A program made the position numbers and the translations under genes. Of a stretch of DNA of 45,249 nt, positions 24,835 through 33,551 are shown piece after piece. The DNA lies in assembly GCA_001603025.1 (NCBI GenBank), contig LVAP01000014.1, positions 1 through 45,249 of the forward strand, in the 5' to 3' direction. Each line of letters begins with the position of its first letter. Position 1 is the stretch's first letter. The notes beneath the pieces were generated by a model, which searched no databases, was not told the DNA's origin, and saw only the letters and a program-made list of their open reading frames with translations. This DNA comes from Clostridiales bacterium Firm_10. GTDB lineage: Bacteria; Bacillota; Clostridia; Christensenellales; Aristaeellaceae.

Positions 24835-25636
24835 AAACACACTGTTCACCATCGTCATGCTGGCCTATTTCGCCGCGATGATCCTGTATTTCACCTTCAT
24901 CGGCGTGCAGAAAGAGCCCATCGCAAAAGCCGCGGTCTCGCTCCAGTGCGCCGGATTCGCGCTTCACACGGCGGCGCTCGTCTGCCGCGGCATCGGCGCG
25001 GGACGCCTGCCGCTGACCAATCAATACGAATTTGCCACCTGCTTCGCCTGGGGGCTGTGCCTGGTATGCCTGGTCTTCGTGTTCCGCTACCGCTTCACCG
25101 TGCTGGGCGCCTTCGCCGCGCCGGTGATCTTCCTGATCATCGGCTACGCCGCCATGCAGAGCCGGGAGGTGCGCGAGCTCATGCCCGCGCTGCGCAGCAA
25201 CTGGCTGGGCTTCCATGTGTCCACAGCCATCATCGCCTACGGCGCCTTCGGCGTGTCCTTCGTGCTTTCTGTCATCTTCCTGCTGCGCGACAGGATAAAG
25301 GCCGGCGGCTTCCTGGATCACCACATCCCAAACCGCGAAAAGCTGGATGCCATCAGCTACCGCAGCGTGTCGCTGGGCCTGCTGTTCCTGACGTTCACCA
25401 TCGTCACCGGCGCCATCTGGGCCGAGCGAGCCTGGGGCAGCTACTGGTCGTGGGATCCGAAAGAGACCTGGTCGCTGGTCACGTGGATCGTATACGCCAT
25501 CTACCTGCACCTGCGCATCCGCCGCGGCTGGCAGGGCCGGTCGGCGGCCGTCTTTGCGGCGGTGGGCTTCATTTGCGTCATGTTCACCTACATCGGCGTG
25601 AACACCCTTCTGCCCGGCGTGCACAGCTACGCCTGA
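24821..25636 (+). CDS. resC: Cytochrome c biogenesis protein ResC/CcsA (system II)
   Basis: 271 residues, about eight membrane helices. The heme-binding tryptophan-rich signature WGSYWSWDPKETWSLVTW is near residues 206-223. Family histidines are present in GFALHTAAL, LGFHVSTAI, IYLHLRI and near the C-terminus (GVHSY). Together with ResB it presents heme to CxxCH/CxxCK sites of apocytochromes outside the membrane. Attachment to the unusual CxxCK site of NrfA needs a dedicated lyase (NrfEFG) in E. coli, but system II organisms use Ccs variants, and this linked pair may be specialised for it. The ATG lies within the resB end. Confidence 0.93.
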   Translation: MLQIENTLFTIVMLAYFAAMILYFTFIGVQKEPIAKAAVSLQCAGFALHTAALVCRGIGAGRLPLTNQYEFATCFAWGLCLVCLVFVFRYRFTVLGAFAAPVIFLIIGYAAMQSREVRELMPALRSNWLGFHVSTAIIAYGAFGVSFVLSVIFLLRDRIKAGGFLDHHIPNREKLDAISYRSVSLGLLFLTFTIVTGAIWAERAWGSYWSWDPKETWSLVTWIVYAIYLHLRIRRGWQGRSAAVFAAVGFICVMFTYIGVNTLLPGVHSYA

Positions 25637-25665
25637 CGCCGCCCTCCGCTTCGGGAGATACTGAA

Positions 25666-25696
25666 AGCCCCCGCATCCCTGTTGGATGCGGGGGCT
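25666..25696. terminator. Terminator between convergent resC and lysS
   Basis: A perfect 13-bp stem (25666-25678 with 25684-25696) and a 5-base loop. Short T-rich ends on both sides suit bidirectional use. Confidence 0.85.
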
Positions 25697-25711
25697 TATT
25701 CAGGTTCTGCC

Positions 25712-27223
25712 TCAGTCTATCGGCTTCATCGTCGGGAACAGCAGCACGTCCCGGATGCTCGCGCTGTCTGTCAGCAGCATGACCAGCCGGTCGACGCCGA
25801 AGCCCAGGCCGCCCGTGGGGGGCATGCCGTACTCCAGGGCGTTCACAAAGTCGTAGTCCACCTGCGCGCGGCAGTTCGGCTCCTGCGCCTTGCGCTCAGC
25901 CACCTGGCGCTCGAAGCGCCCGCGCTGGTCGATGGGATCGTTCAGCTCGGAGAAGGCGTTGCCAAACTCGGTGGCGTTGATAAAGTACTCAAAGCGCTCG
26001 GTAAAGGCCGGGTCGTCCGCCTTGCGCTTGGCCAGCGGGCTGATCTCCACGGGATAGTCGTAGATGAAGGTGGGCTGGATGAGCTTTTCTTCCACGAAGG
26101 CGTCGAAGAACTCGGCCAGAATGGCGCCCTTTGTGGGCACCTCGGGCAGCGCCACATTGTGCGCCCTGGCGCAGGCAATGGCATCCTCGTCGGTCTTCCA
26201 GTCGGCAAAGTCCACGCCGCTGTACTTCTTCACGGCCTCCACCATGGTCAGCTTTTCCCAGTGTCCCAGGTCGATCTGCTGGCCCTGATAGGGAACCACC
26301 AGTGAGCCGCACACCTTCTGCGCCACGGCCTTCATCATGTCCTCCACCAGCGCCATCATGCCGCGGAAGTCGGTGTAAGCCTGGTACAGCTCGATGGTGG
26401 TGAATTCCGGGTTGTGCTTGGTGTCCATGCCCTCGTTACGGAAGATGCGGCCCACCTCGTACACGCGGTCCATGCCGCCCACGATGAGGCGCTTCAGGTA
26501 CAGCTCGGTTTCGATGCGCAGCACCATGTCCATGTCCAGGGTGTTGTGGTGAGTGTAGAAGGGCCGGGCGGACGCGCCGATTTCAAAGGGCGTCAGGATG
26601 GGGGTGTCCACCTCCAGGAAGCCGCGGCCGTCCAGGAAGGCGCGCAGCTCGCGCAGGATGCGGCTGCGCTTCACGAAGGTATCCTTCACGTTCGGGTTCA
26701 CGATCAGGTCGAGGTAGCGCTGGCGGTAGCGCGTATCGGTATCCTGCAGGCCGTGGAATTTCTCCGGCAGCGGATGCAGCGACTTGGTGAGCAGCGTCAC
26801 CGTCTCGCAATGGATGGAGATCTCGCCGGTCCGGGTGCGGAAGGCTTTGCCGGTCACGCCCAGGATATCGCCGATGTCGTCCTCCTTGAACGCCTTGTAA
26901 GCCTCCTCGCCCACGTCGTCGCGGCGCACATAGATCTGCATGAGGCCCGCGCCGTCCATCAGGTGCGCAAAGCTGGCCTTGCCCATCACGCGGCGGCTCA
27001 TCATGCGGCCGGCGATCGAGACGGTTTCGCCCGACGCCTCCAGCGCGTCGAAATCCGCGATGATTTCGTCCGAGAGGTGCGTGCGGTCGTATTTCGTGAT
27101 GCGGTAGGGATTATTGCCCGCCTCGCTCAGCGCGTTCAGCTTGCCGATGCGAATCTGCGTCTGCTCGGACTGGTTCAGCTCCTCCTGCGGAGCCGCGGTT
27201 GCGTTTGCCCTTTCCTCGGCCAT
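25712..27223 (-). CDS. lysS: Lysyl-tRNA synthetase, class II
   Basis: 503 residues, normal length. An N-terminal OB-fold anticodon-binding domain (about 60-170) includes VSIAGRMMSRRVMGKASF. The class II catalytic core shows motif 2 (YEVGRIFRNEGMDTKHNPEFT) and motif 3 (GGLGFGVDRLVMLLTDSASI), with the terminal RDVLLFPTMKP. It charges tRNA-Lys. The ATG at 27223 has a GAGGAG site; greA lies 21 bases upstream in the same direction, a gene pair common in Firmicutes. No T-box is visible in front of the pair. Confidence 0.97.
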   Translation of the reverse strand: MAEERANATAAPQEELNQSEQTQIRIGKLNALSEAGNNPYRITKYDRTHLSDEIIADFDALEASGETVSIAGRMMSRRVMGKASFAHLMDGAGLMQIYVRRDDVGEEAYKAFKEDDIGDILGVTGKAFRTRTGEISIHCETVTLLTKSLHPLPEKFHGLQDTDTRYRQRYLDLIVNPNVKDTFVKRSRILRELRAFLDGRGFLEVDTPILTPFEIGASARPFYTHHNTLDMDMVLRIETELYLKRLIVGGMDRVYEVGRIFRNEGMDTKHNPEFTTIELYQAYTDFRGMMALVEDMMKAVAQKVCGSLVVPYQGQQIDLGHWEKLTMVEAVKKYSGVDFADWKTDEDAIACARAHNVALPEVPTKGAILAEFFDAFVEEKLIQPTFIYDYPVEISPLAKRKADDPAFTERFEYFINATEFGNAFSELNDPIDQRGRFERQVAERKAQEPNCRAQVDYDFVNALEYGMPPTGGLGFGVDRLVMLLTDSASIRDVLLFPTMKPID

Positions 27224-27244
27224 GTTCCTTGAACTCCTCTCGTC

Positions 27245-27706
27245 TCAGTGCGTAATGGAAATGACGCGCAGCGTCACCATGCCGCCGGGCGTTTCGACCT
27301 CGACCACGTCGCCCGTGCGCGAGCCGATGAGCGCCGCGCCGATGGGCGATTCGCTGGAAACAAACAGCTTGGCGGGGTCCGCCTCGGTGGCGCCCACGAT
27401 GCGGTATTCGTCTTCTTCCTCATATTCAAGGTCGAACACCTTCACGACGCTGCCCACGTTGGCCACGTCCTCTTCGCCGCCCGCTTCGATCACCTCGGCG
27501 TGCTCGATCATCTCCTGCAGCTCGAGGATGCGGCCCTCGATGCGGCTCTGCCTTTCGCGCGCGGCGCTGTATTCCGCGTTCTCGCTCAAATCGCCGAAGC
27601 CCTTCGCGGTTTCGATTTCGCGAATGACCTCCGCGCGCTGGTTGACCTGCAGGTCCTCCAGCTCTTCCTGCAGCTTCTGCAGGCCTTCCCTCGTATAAAC
27701 AGCCAT
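27245..27706 (-). CDS. greA: Transcription elongation factor GreA
   Basis: 153 residues. N-terminal coiled coil (1-75) with the acidic tip FGDLSENAEY, D39 and E42 matching the catalytic pair that drives RNA cleavage in backtracked RNA polymerase. The C-terminal FKBP-like domain includes VVKVFDLEYEEEDEYRIVG and the ending SPIGAALIGSRTGD. Start ATG 27706 with GAGGAG nine bases upstream. It is the first gene of the greA-lysS unit and has a consensus promoter and a leader hairpin. Confidence 0.97.
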   Translation of the reverse strand: MAVYTREGLQKLQEELEDLQVNQRAEVIREIETAKGFGDLSENAEYSAARERQSRIEGRILELQEMIEHAEVIEAGGEEDVANVGSVVKVFDLEYEEEDEYRIVGATEADPAKLFVSSESPIGAALIGSRTGDVVEVETPGGMVTLRVISITH

Positions 27707-27751
27707 TTTACAAGTCTCCTCTCTGTGGAAAGCCCAAAATATAACAAAACA

Positions 27752-27779
27752 AACACTGTGCCCATCAAAACACAGTGCT
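27752..27779 (-). promoter_or_regulatory. Hairpin with T-rich tail in the greA leader
   Basis: On the minus strand AGCACTGTG and CACAGTGTT can pair (nine pairs, one G-U) around a 10-base loop, followed by the T-rich tract TGTTTTGTTATATTTT. It may be an attenuator or a protein-binding palindrome. Confidence 0.5.
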
Positions 27780-27799
27780 GGCGACTTCCAAACAATAGA

Positions 27800-27828
27800 A
27801 GTATAACGTTTTTCGGCCCGCCTGTCAA
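27800..27828 (-). promoter_or_regulatory. Sigma-A promoter of greA-lysS
   Basis: Minus strand: consensus TTGACA (27828-27823), 17-base spacer, TATACT (27805-27800). Start near 27793, leader about 87 bases. Confidence 0.88.
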
Positions 27829-27861
27829 CACCCTGCGGGGAAATTTTGCGCTCATATCCCC

Positions 27862-28467
27862 CTATTCCTTTTCCCCGAACACGATGCGCCTCAGCGCCTC
27901 CACGTCTCCGCGGAAAACAACGCCCCGCAGGCCCGCGCCGACGGCCCCCTCCACGTTGGCGGGCACGTCGTCAATGAACAGGCACTCCTCCGCCTTCAGC
28001 CCGTATTTTTCAAGCAAGTACTCGTAGATTTCCCGCTGCGGCTTCACGCAGCGCAAAAACGCCGACACCACAGCGCCGTCGAAGCACTCGCTGCCGGGAA
28101 TCTCCGGCCAGTACTCGGGCTGGCGGACGCTGGCGTTGGAGAGGAGGTACACCCGCTTGCCCGCCGCCTTGCACGCCCGAACGAAATCCGCCATGCCGGG
28201 AATGGGCTCCATGGGTTTTTCCCAGGCGAAGATGAGCCGATGGGCCAGGGCATGCAGCCGCTGAGGCAGGCGGCTGAAGGCGATTTTTTCCAGCGCGGCC
28301 TCGTCCAGATCGCCCCGGTCCATGGCCGGCCACTCCGGCGAATGGAAAACGGCGTTCAGCAGCAGCGCCCTGTCCCCGGCGCTTTCAATATGCTCCCGCT
28401 GGATGAAGTGAACCGGGTCGTAGCGGATGAGCACGTTGCCCATATCAAAAATGACGTTGCGGATCAT
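27862..28467 (-). CDS. HAD-superfamily (subfamily IA) phosphatase
   Basis: 201 residues. Motif I is FDMGNVLI with nucleophile D8; the residue two places on is Gly rather than the usual second Asp, a form seen in the YihX-like group of sugar-phosphate phosphatases. Motif II is YLLSNAS, motif III Lys in RCVKPQREIYEYLL, motif IV LFIDDVPANVEGA. A helical cap lies between residues 15 and 85. Likely substrate is a small sugar phosphate, not identified. Start ATG 28467 has GGAGGAG upstream. It is the last gene of the long minus-strand run that begins at 36212. Confidence 0.85.
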   Translation of the reverse strand: MIRNVIFDMGNVLIRYDPVHFIQREHIESAGDRALLLNAVFHSPEWPAMDRGDLDEAALEKIAFSRLPQRLHALAHRLIFAWEKPMEPIPGMADFVRACKAAGKRVYLLSNASVRQPEYWPEIPGSECFDGAVVSAFLRCVKPQREIYEYLLEKYGLKAEECLFIDDVPANVEGAVGAGLRGVVFRGDVEALRRIVFGEKE

Positions 28468-28497
28468 GATGTTCTCCTCCCGGCCGCCTCCGCAGCC

Positions 28498-28977
28498 CTA
28501 TTTGTGATACCGCTCGCCCGCGCCGATCTTGAAGGCGCGGTAAACCTGCTCAAGCAGGATCACCCGCATGAGCTGATGGGGAAAGGTGAATTTCGAGAAG
28601 GACAGCTTTTCGTCCGCCCGGTCGGTGACCGCTTTCGCCAGCCCCAGCGAGCCGCCGATCACCAGCACAAGCCGCCGCCCGTCCATGGACCAGGCCGCCA
28701 CTTTCCCGGCAAACTGCACGGAATCGTAGCTCTTCCCGTCGATGCACAGCGCCACGACGCGGTCCGTGGGGCGGATGCAGGCCAGAATGTCCCGGCCCTC
28801 GCGCTCCATCACCTTCCGGTTCAACGCCTCGGAGGGCCGGTCCGGTTCCGGCTGGTCGTCCAGCTCCCGCACTTCGAGCGCGCAAAAGCGCCTGAGCCGC
28901 TTCACGTATTCGGCGCAGGCCTCGCGCTCCCAGGCTTCCCTGAGCCGCCCTACGCCGATCACCAGCACATTCAGCAT
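28498..28977 (-). CDS. rlmH: 23S rRNA (pseudouridine1915-N3)-methyltransferase RlmH
   Basis: 159 residues, the family's normal length. A SPOUT fold enzyme that methylates pseudouridine 1915 in helix 69 of 23S rRNA. The AdoMet site includes LVIGGSLGL, and the conserved C-terminus is KFTFPHQLMRVILLEQVYRA with the final YHK. Start ATG 28977 follows AGGAGG. It lies 10 bases downstream of the CPBP protease gene. In many Firmicutes rlmH sits close to the replication origin. Confidence 0.96.
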   Translation of the reverse strand: MLNVLVIGVGRLREAWEREACAEYVKRLRRFCALEVRELDDQPEPDRPSEALNRKVMEREGRDILACIRPTDRVVALCIDGKSYDSVQFAGKVAAWSMDGRRLVLVIGGSLGLAKAVTDRADEKLSFSKFTFPHQLMRVILLEQVYRAFKIGAGERYHK

Positions 28978-28987
28978 GTTTTTCCTC

Positions 28988-29983
28988 CTACAGCACGCCG
29001 CAGATGCTCAGCACGTCCTCCAGGTAGCAGATCGCCGCCGTGACAATGCCCGCCATGAGGACCACCAGCTCCAGCGATTCGAGGGAGGCTGGATCCGGCT
29101 GGCTCAGGTGCACGCCGCCCTGCCCGCGCCATTCGCACAGTCTCTTCAGCCCGATCAGCAGCAGGCCGAACAGCGCCGCCGAAGCCACGGTATCCGCGAT
29201 GAAGAGCGACAGGCCGGTAGGCATCGAAATAAACGCATAAATATTCATTTCCGCGCGGCCGCCCAGCAGGTAGCCCAAGACCAGCACAGCCGCGTTGAAC
29301 GCGCAGTGTACGATTGCGCCTACCCACACCGAGCCGCTCCGCAGCACAATATAGCCCAGCGCGAAACCCATCACCAGCTGCGTCGGCAGGCCCTGCACAG
29401 ACCCATGCAGCGCCGCGAACATCAGCGCGGACACGACCAGCGCGTTCTCAGCGCCCCGGCGCTCCCACGCCCCGAAGATGCCGCCGCGGAACATCAGCTC
29501 CTCGCAGAGGCCGGGCAGCAGCGCGCTCAGCAGCAGCGCATGCGCCAGGCCGGCCGGCGTCGAAGGCGCGGCCGCGGGCTCCGGCAGGGCGGCGCCGAGG
29601 CTCTGAAGCAGCAGCGTCCACCAGCCGGACAGGCAGGTGGCCAGCGGCAGCGCGCCCACGGCGAGCGCCAGCGCGTAAACAGCGGTGAGCGGATGCGGCC
29701 GCCCGAGGCGCATGGACTGATCCACCCCCGGATGCCGCGCCGCATACCAGACGACCGGCAGGGCCAGCACGCCCATCTGGTAGAGGGCGTCCGTCGCGGC
29801 GGTGACGTAGCCGCGCACATCCGTCAGGCCCAGCCGCTTCATCAGCAGCGCCAGCTCGCTCAGGCCCACGCGGATGACGATCCGCCCGGCCACTGCCAGC
29901 AGGAACCACGCGCACGCCATGAACAGGGTCGGCCTGCGAAACCATTTTTTATAGAGATCCTCTTCAAAATCAGCCGACTGCAT
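28988..29983 (-). CDS. CPBP family intramembrane metalloprotease
   Basis: 331 residues from ATG 29983; an ATG three codons earlier touches the ribosome site AAGGAG and is unlikely. About eight membrane helices. The active-site motifs are CEELMFRGGIFG (E161, E162, R166), MFAALHGSVQG (H193) and AIVHCAFN (H226, N230), all typical of the Abi/Rce1-type CPBP family. These proteases cleave prenylated or other membrane substrates; in bacteria they are linked to bacteriocin immunity or surface maturation. The start overlaps the metallo-hydrolase gene by 14 bases, so translation is probably coupled. Confidence 0.9.
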   Translation of the reverse strand: MQSADFEEDLYKKWFRRPTLFMACAWFLLAVAGRIVIRVGLSELALLMKRLGLTDVRGYVTAATDALYQMGVLALPVVWYAARHPGVDQSMRLGRPHPLTAVYALALAVGALPLATCLSGWWTLLLQSLGAALPEPAAAPSTPAGLAHALLLSALLPGLCEELMFRGGIFGAWERRGAENALVVSALMFAALHGSVQGLPTQLVMGFALGYIVLRSGSVWVGAIVHCAFNAAVLVLGYLLGGRAEMNIYAFISMPTGLSLFIADTVASAALFGLLLIGLKRLCEWRGQGGVHLSQPDPASLESLELVVLMAGIVTAAICYLEDVLSICGVL

Positions 29984-30794
29984 GCGCGTCATCTCCTTCG
30001 CCCAGCGAAAACAGCTCGCTCCGGCCGTCGCGCCGGGCCACGCTGAGCATTACGTCGCGTCCCGGCCTGAAGCCGGCTTCCTCCAGCACGCACGCCACGC
30101 TCGCATAGGCCAGTTCCGGAAAGTTATTTTCGCCGCTCAGGTGCCCCAGCACGATCGAACGCACACCGCGCCGCACCAGCTCGGCCGCCGCCGCGCCCGC
30201 GTCGTCGTTCGAGAGGTGGCCGCGGCTGCCCAGGATGCGCCGCTTCAATTCGTAGGGATAGCGGCCTGCCTTGAGCGTGTCCACGTCGTGGTTGGCCTCC
30301 AGCAGCAGGATGTCAGCGTTCTCCACCTCCCGCAGCCAGCTCTCGCGAACCGCGCCGATGTCCGTGGCGATCGCGGCCATCGCCCCGGCCGCGCTCACTG
30401 CGTAGCCCACGGGATCGGCGGCGTCGTGCGGTATGGGAAAAGGGCGGATGTCCAGATCGCCGATGGAGAAATCCTCGCCCGTCTCAAACTCGATCCGGCA
30501 TCCCGCGTCGATCATGCCCAGCTTTCCGCTCATGGCCGCCCAGGTGCCCAGGCTGGCGTAGACCGGCAGGTGGTAGCGCCGCGACAGCACGCCCACGCCG
30601 CCGATATGATCGGCGTGTTCGTGCGTGACCAGTATCGCCCGCAGCTCCGACGGGCGCACGCCGATCTTTTCCATCTCGGCCGTGATCTTCGCGCCGGACA
30701 GTCCGGCGTCGATCAGGATTTTCGTATTGTCCGTGCCCACATAGACCGCGTTGCCGCCCGATCCGGAGAACAGCGGACAAAACTGGAGTTGCAT
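29970..30794 (-). CDS. Metallo-beta-lactamase fold hydrolase, YycJ/WalJ-like
   Basis: 274 residues. It begins with the YycJ-type sequence LFSGSGGNAVYVGTD, followed by the metal motif THEHADH (H58, H60, D62, H63), a further His in PIPHDAADP, D in EANHDVDTLK and the C-terminal VLGHLSGEN. The family acts as an exonuclease-like enzyme tied to replication/cell-wall stress in Firmicutes (WalJ). In Bacillus it lies next to the walRK operon by the origin; here walRK is absent. Start ATG 30794 has only a weak ribosome site. Confidence 0.88.
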   Translation of the reverse strand: MQLQFCPLFSGSGGNAVYVGTDNTKILIDAGLSGAKITAEMEKIGVRPSELRAILVTHEHADHIGGVGVLSRRYHLPVYASLGTWAAMSGKLGMIDAGCRIEFETGEDFSIGDLDIRPFPIPHDAADPVGYAVSAAGAMAAIATDIGAVRESWLREVENADILLLEANHDVDTLKAGRYPYELKRRILGSRGHLSNDDAGAAAAELVRRGVRSIVLGHLSGENNFPELAYASVACVLEEAGFRPGRDVMLSVARRDGRSELFSLGEGDDAHAVG

Positions 30795-30818
30795 ATATAA
30801 ACGTCACTTCCCGTATAT

Positions 30819-31712
30819 TTATTCAATCCCTGTCAGGTCGAAGGGAGGAATATATGTCGCCGACGCAGAGGACAGCTCCTGCACATAACCGTCCTCCATG
30901 CCCAGTGAAAAGAGATGATCCACGACCTCGTCGTACTCCTCCTGCATGACGGTGCGGTTCAGCTCCGGCATTTGCCTGGCCAGCCCGCAGGGAATATACT
31001 GGGCCATCAGCGATACCCATGTGCCCGCGGGCAGGTGATCGTGAATCCAGCTCAGCACATCCTTCGACTGCTGAACGCGGCCGGGCAGAATCAGGTGGCG
31101 GATGAGCAGGCCCCGGGTCATCACGCCCTCGTCGTCAAACTGATTGCCGCCCACCTGGCGCAGCATCTCCAGCAGCGCCTTCTCCGCGCACACCGGGTAG
31201 ACCGACGCGCGCGAAAAACGGCTTGCGCCTTCCGGATCGACGTATTTCAGGTCCGGCAGGTACACCTGCACATGTCCTTCCAGCCGGCGTAGCGTGTCGA
31301 TGGTTTCAAAACCGCTGCTGTTCCACACCACGGGCACGGACAGCGGCTCCGCCAGCGCCTCGAGGATGGCGTTCACAAAGTGCGTCCCCGTGACGAGGTT
31401 GATGTTGTGCGCCTCTTCTTCCACAATGAGCCGTTCGAAGATGCGCCGCAGGCCCGCGGCGTCCGTTTGCCGGCCAAAGCAGCCGCGGCTGATTTCGTCG
31501 TTCTGGCAATACACACACCGCAGCGTGCAGCCGCTGAAAAACACCGCGCCGGATCCGCGGGAGCCGCTGATGCAGGGCTCCTCGTCAAAATGCAGCGCCG
31601 CGCGCGCGATCACCGGCTGCTCGCCCATCCGACAGAAGCCGCGGCCCTGTCCCGGGGGCTCCGCGCCGCGTTTCACGCCGCACTGGCGCGGGCACAGATT
31701 GCAGGTAAACAT
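30819..31712 (-). CDS. Radical SAM protein, PflX/PflA-like (COG1313)
   Basis: 297 residues from ATG 31712, which has GGAGG ten bases upstream; a TTG three codons earlier is too close to that site. An N-terminal four-Cys region (CNLCPRQCGVKR and GFCRMG) precedes the radical SAM motif GCTLRCVYCQN (CxxxCxxC), which binds the [4Fe-4S] cluster and AdoMet. Later motifs include VVWNSSGFET and YLPDLKYVD. The family resembles pyruvate formate-lyase activating enzymes, but no glycyl-radical enzyme is in the window, so its target is unknown. It sits between the ABC exporter and the YycJ-like gene in one run. Confidence 0.87.
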   Translation of the reverse strand: MFTCNLCPRQCGVKRGAEPPGQGRGFCRMGEQPVIARAALHFDEEPCISGSRGSGAVFFSGCTLRCVYCQNDEISRGCFGRQTDAAGLRRIFERLIVEEEAHNINLVTGTHFVNAILEALAEPLSVPVVWNSSGFETIDTLRRLEGHVQVYLPDLKYVDPEGASRFSRASVYPVCAEKALLEMLRQVGGNQFDDEGVMTRGLLIRHLILPGRVQQSKDVLSWIHDHLPAGTWVSLMAQYIPCGLARQMPELNRTVMQEEYDEVVDHLFSLGMEDGYVQELSSASATYIPPFDLTGIE

Positions 31713-31754
31713 ATGGTTCAAGGTCCTCCCCGGGCGCCTCCGACAGCGGTGCCG

Positions 31755-33551
31755 TCATGATAATGCTGGAACTATTTTACCATTTTCCGGTTCTCCGGGC
31801 ACCGCTTCATTCATGGACGCATACAGCCCGCCCAGCGCCATCAGCTCTTCGTGTGTGCCGCGCTCCACGATGCAGCCGTGATCCAGCACGTAAATGGCGT
31901 CGCAGGCGCGGATGGTCGAAAGCCTGTGCGCGATGAACAGGGCGGTGCGTCCTTCCGAAATGCTCTCGATGGAGCGCTGAATCACGCGCTCCGTCTCAGA
32001 ATCGATATTGGCCGTCGCCTCGTCCAGCACCAGAATGGCCGGATCATGCGCAATGGCCCTGGCGAAAGAGAGCAGCTGCCGCTCGCCCGTAGAGAACGTC
32101 GCGCCGCGCTCAGCCACCGGGGCGGCCATGCCGCCGGGCAGGCGGTTCACAAATCCGTCCGCGCAGGAGAGCTCAATGGCGCGAGCCACCTGCCCGTCGC
32201 TGATATCGCCGTGAATGCGCACATTGTCCGCAATCGTACCGGTAAACAGGAACACATCCTGCAGCACAACGGCAATCTGGCGGCGCAGCGCGCTCAGCTT
32301 CCACTCGTTCACCGGCACGCCGTCGATGAGAATCTCGCCCTTCTGCGGCGCGTAGAAGCGGCTGATGAGGCTGATGATGGTGGTTTTGCCGGCGCCCGTC
32401 GCGCCGACGAAGGCCGCCTTTTTGCCGATATCCACCTTAAAGCTCACATCTTTGAGCACCCAATCCTCGCCGGCATAGGCGAACCAGACGTGGCGGAACT
32501 CCACCTCGCCGCGCATGGGCTGGTCGTAGCCGGGCGCGTCCGGCTCCTCGAGGTTTTCGTTGTCGTCCAGCAGCGAGAACACGCGTTCCGCAGACACCAG
32601 CGCGGACTGGACCGAATTATACTTTTCGGCCAGGTCGTTGATCGGATCGAAGAACTGACGCACATAACTGTTGAACGCCACGATGACGCCCACCTCGATG
32701 ACGCCCGTCTCAACGCGGCCAAAGGCATACAGAAGAAGGATCGCCACGGCGATTATATTGATAAATTCCATCAACGGACGCATCACCGAATTCATGGTCA
32801 CCTGGAAGAGCGTCGTCCTGCGGTACTGCCTGTCCAGGTCGTACAGCTGGTCGTATTTGTTCTTTTCACGCGAGAACGCCTGGATCACGCGGATGCCGCT
32901 GATGCTCTCCGACAGAAAGCCGTTGATCCGCCCGATCAGCGCCTTCATCCTCACGAAATTCCGCCGCAGCGCGCCTTTGCACAGCAGCGTGATGAGCACG
33001 ATCAGCGGCAGGGTGACGAGGCCCATCAGCGCCAGCCGCCAGTTCATCGCGAACATCATCACCACGATGCCCACGATCAGGAACACATCCTTGAACAGGC
33101 CGATCAGCACGTCCACGTAAAACTCGTTCAGCGTTTCAATGTCGTTCGTGGAGCGCGTGAGCAGGCGGCCGCTGCCCATGGCGTCCATATCGGCCAGCGG
33201 CATGCGGTGAATGTGATCGAAGGCCTGGACGCGAAGCGACGCCAGGATCTTCTGGCAAACCCGCGACAGGATGCGCGACTGGAACATGCCGGCCAGTGAT
33301 CCCAGCGCAATCACCGCGAAATAGACGAGCCCCAGCACGATCAGCGGGCGCAGGCCCCGGTTGACGCCGGTGGTAAGGTAATCGTCCACCACGATCTTCA
33401 GCACGTAAGGCTTCACCAGCTCCGCCGCGTTGACCATCAGCACGCACAGCACGCAGAGGCCGACAGCCGGCAGATAGGGCTTCATCAGCTTCATCAGCCG
33501 CACCACGACGCCGCGACCGGCGCCCTTTTCGAGCTTTTTCTTCTCGCTCAT
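31755..33551 (-). CDS. Heterodimeric ABC exporter, subunit with catalytic Glu (BmrD-like)
   Basis: 598 residues: six-helix exporter domain (about 20-325) fused to an ATPase domain. Walker A is GATGAGKTT (383-391), the signature is FSTGERQLL (about 486-494, a degenerate form of LSGGQ), and Walker B ends D510-E511 (ILVLDEATANID) with a normal catalytic Glu. The paired neighbour has a normal signature and a degenerate Walker B, so this pair fits BmrCD/TM287-288 exporters with one active and one weak ATP site. It probably exports drugs or lipids. Its ATG overlaps the stop of the partner gene (ATGA). Confidence 0.93.
   Translation of the reverse strand: MSEKKKLEKGAGRGVVVRLMKLMKPYLPAVGLCVLCVLMVNAAELVKPYVLKIVVDDYLTTGVNRGLRPLIVLGLVYFAVIALGSLAGMFQSRILSRVCQKILASLRVQAFDHIHRMPLADMDAMGSGRLLTRSTNDIETLNEFYVDVLIGLFKDVFLIVGIVVMMFAMNWRLALMGLVTLPLIVLITLLCKGALRRNFVRMKALIGRINGFLSESISGIRVIQAFSREKNKYDQLYDLDRQYRRTTLFQVTMNSVMRPLMEFINIIAVAILLLYAFGRVETGVIEVGVIVAFNSYVRQFFDPINDLAEKYNSVQSALVSAERVFSLLDDNENLEEPDAPGYDQPMRGEVEFRHVWFAYAGEDWVLKDVSFKVDIGKKAAFVGATGAGKTTIISLISRFYAPQKGEILIDGVPVNEWKLSALRRQIAVVLQDVFLFTGTIADNVRIHGDISDGQVARAIELSCADGFVNRLPGGMAAPVAERGATFSTGERQLLSFARAIAHDPAILVLDEATANIDSETERVIQRSIESISEGRTALFIAHRLSTIRACDAIYVLDHGCIVERGTHEELMALGGLYASMNEAVPGEPENGKIVPALS

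Noticed and set aside
27707-27861. T-box or other riboswitch in front of greA-lysS
   Set aside because: The leader is only about 87 bases and lacks the T-box core and a specifier loop; only a simple hairpin is present.
30819-31712. Radical SAM protein as sulfatase-maturing enzyme for the sulfatase at 13180-14643
   Set aside because: It has the PflX-like N-terminal Cys set but lacks the C-terminal SPASM-type cysteine cluster region of anSME, and it is 16 kb away in another unit.
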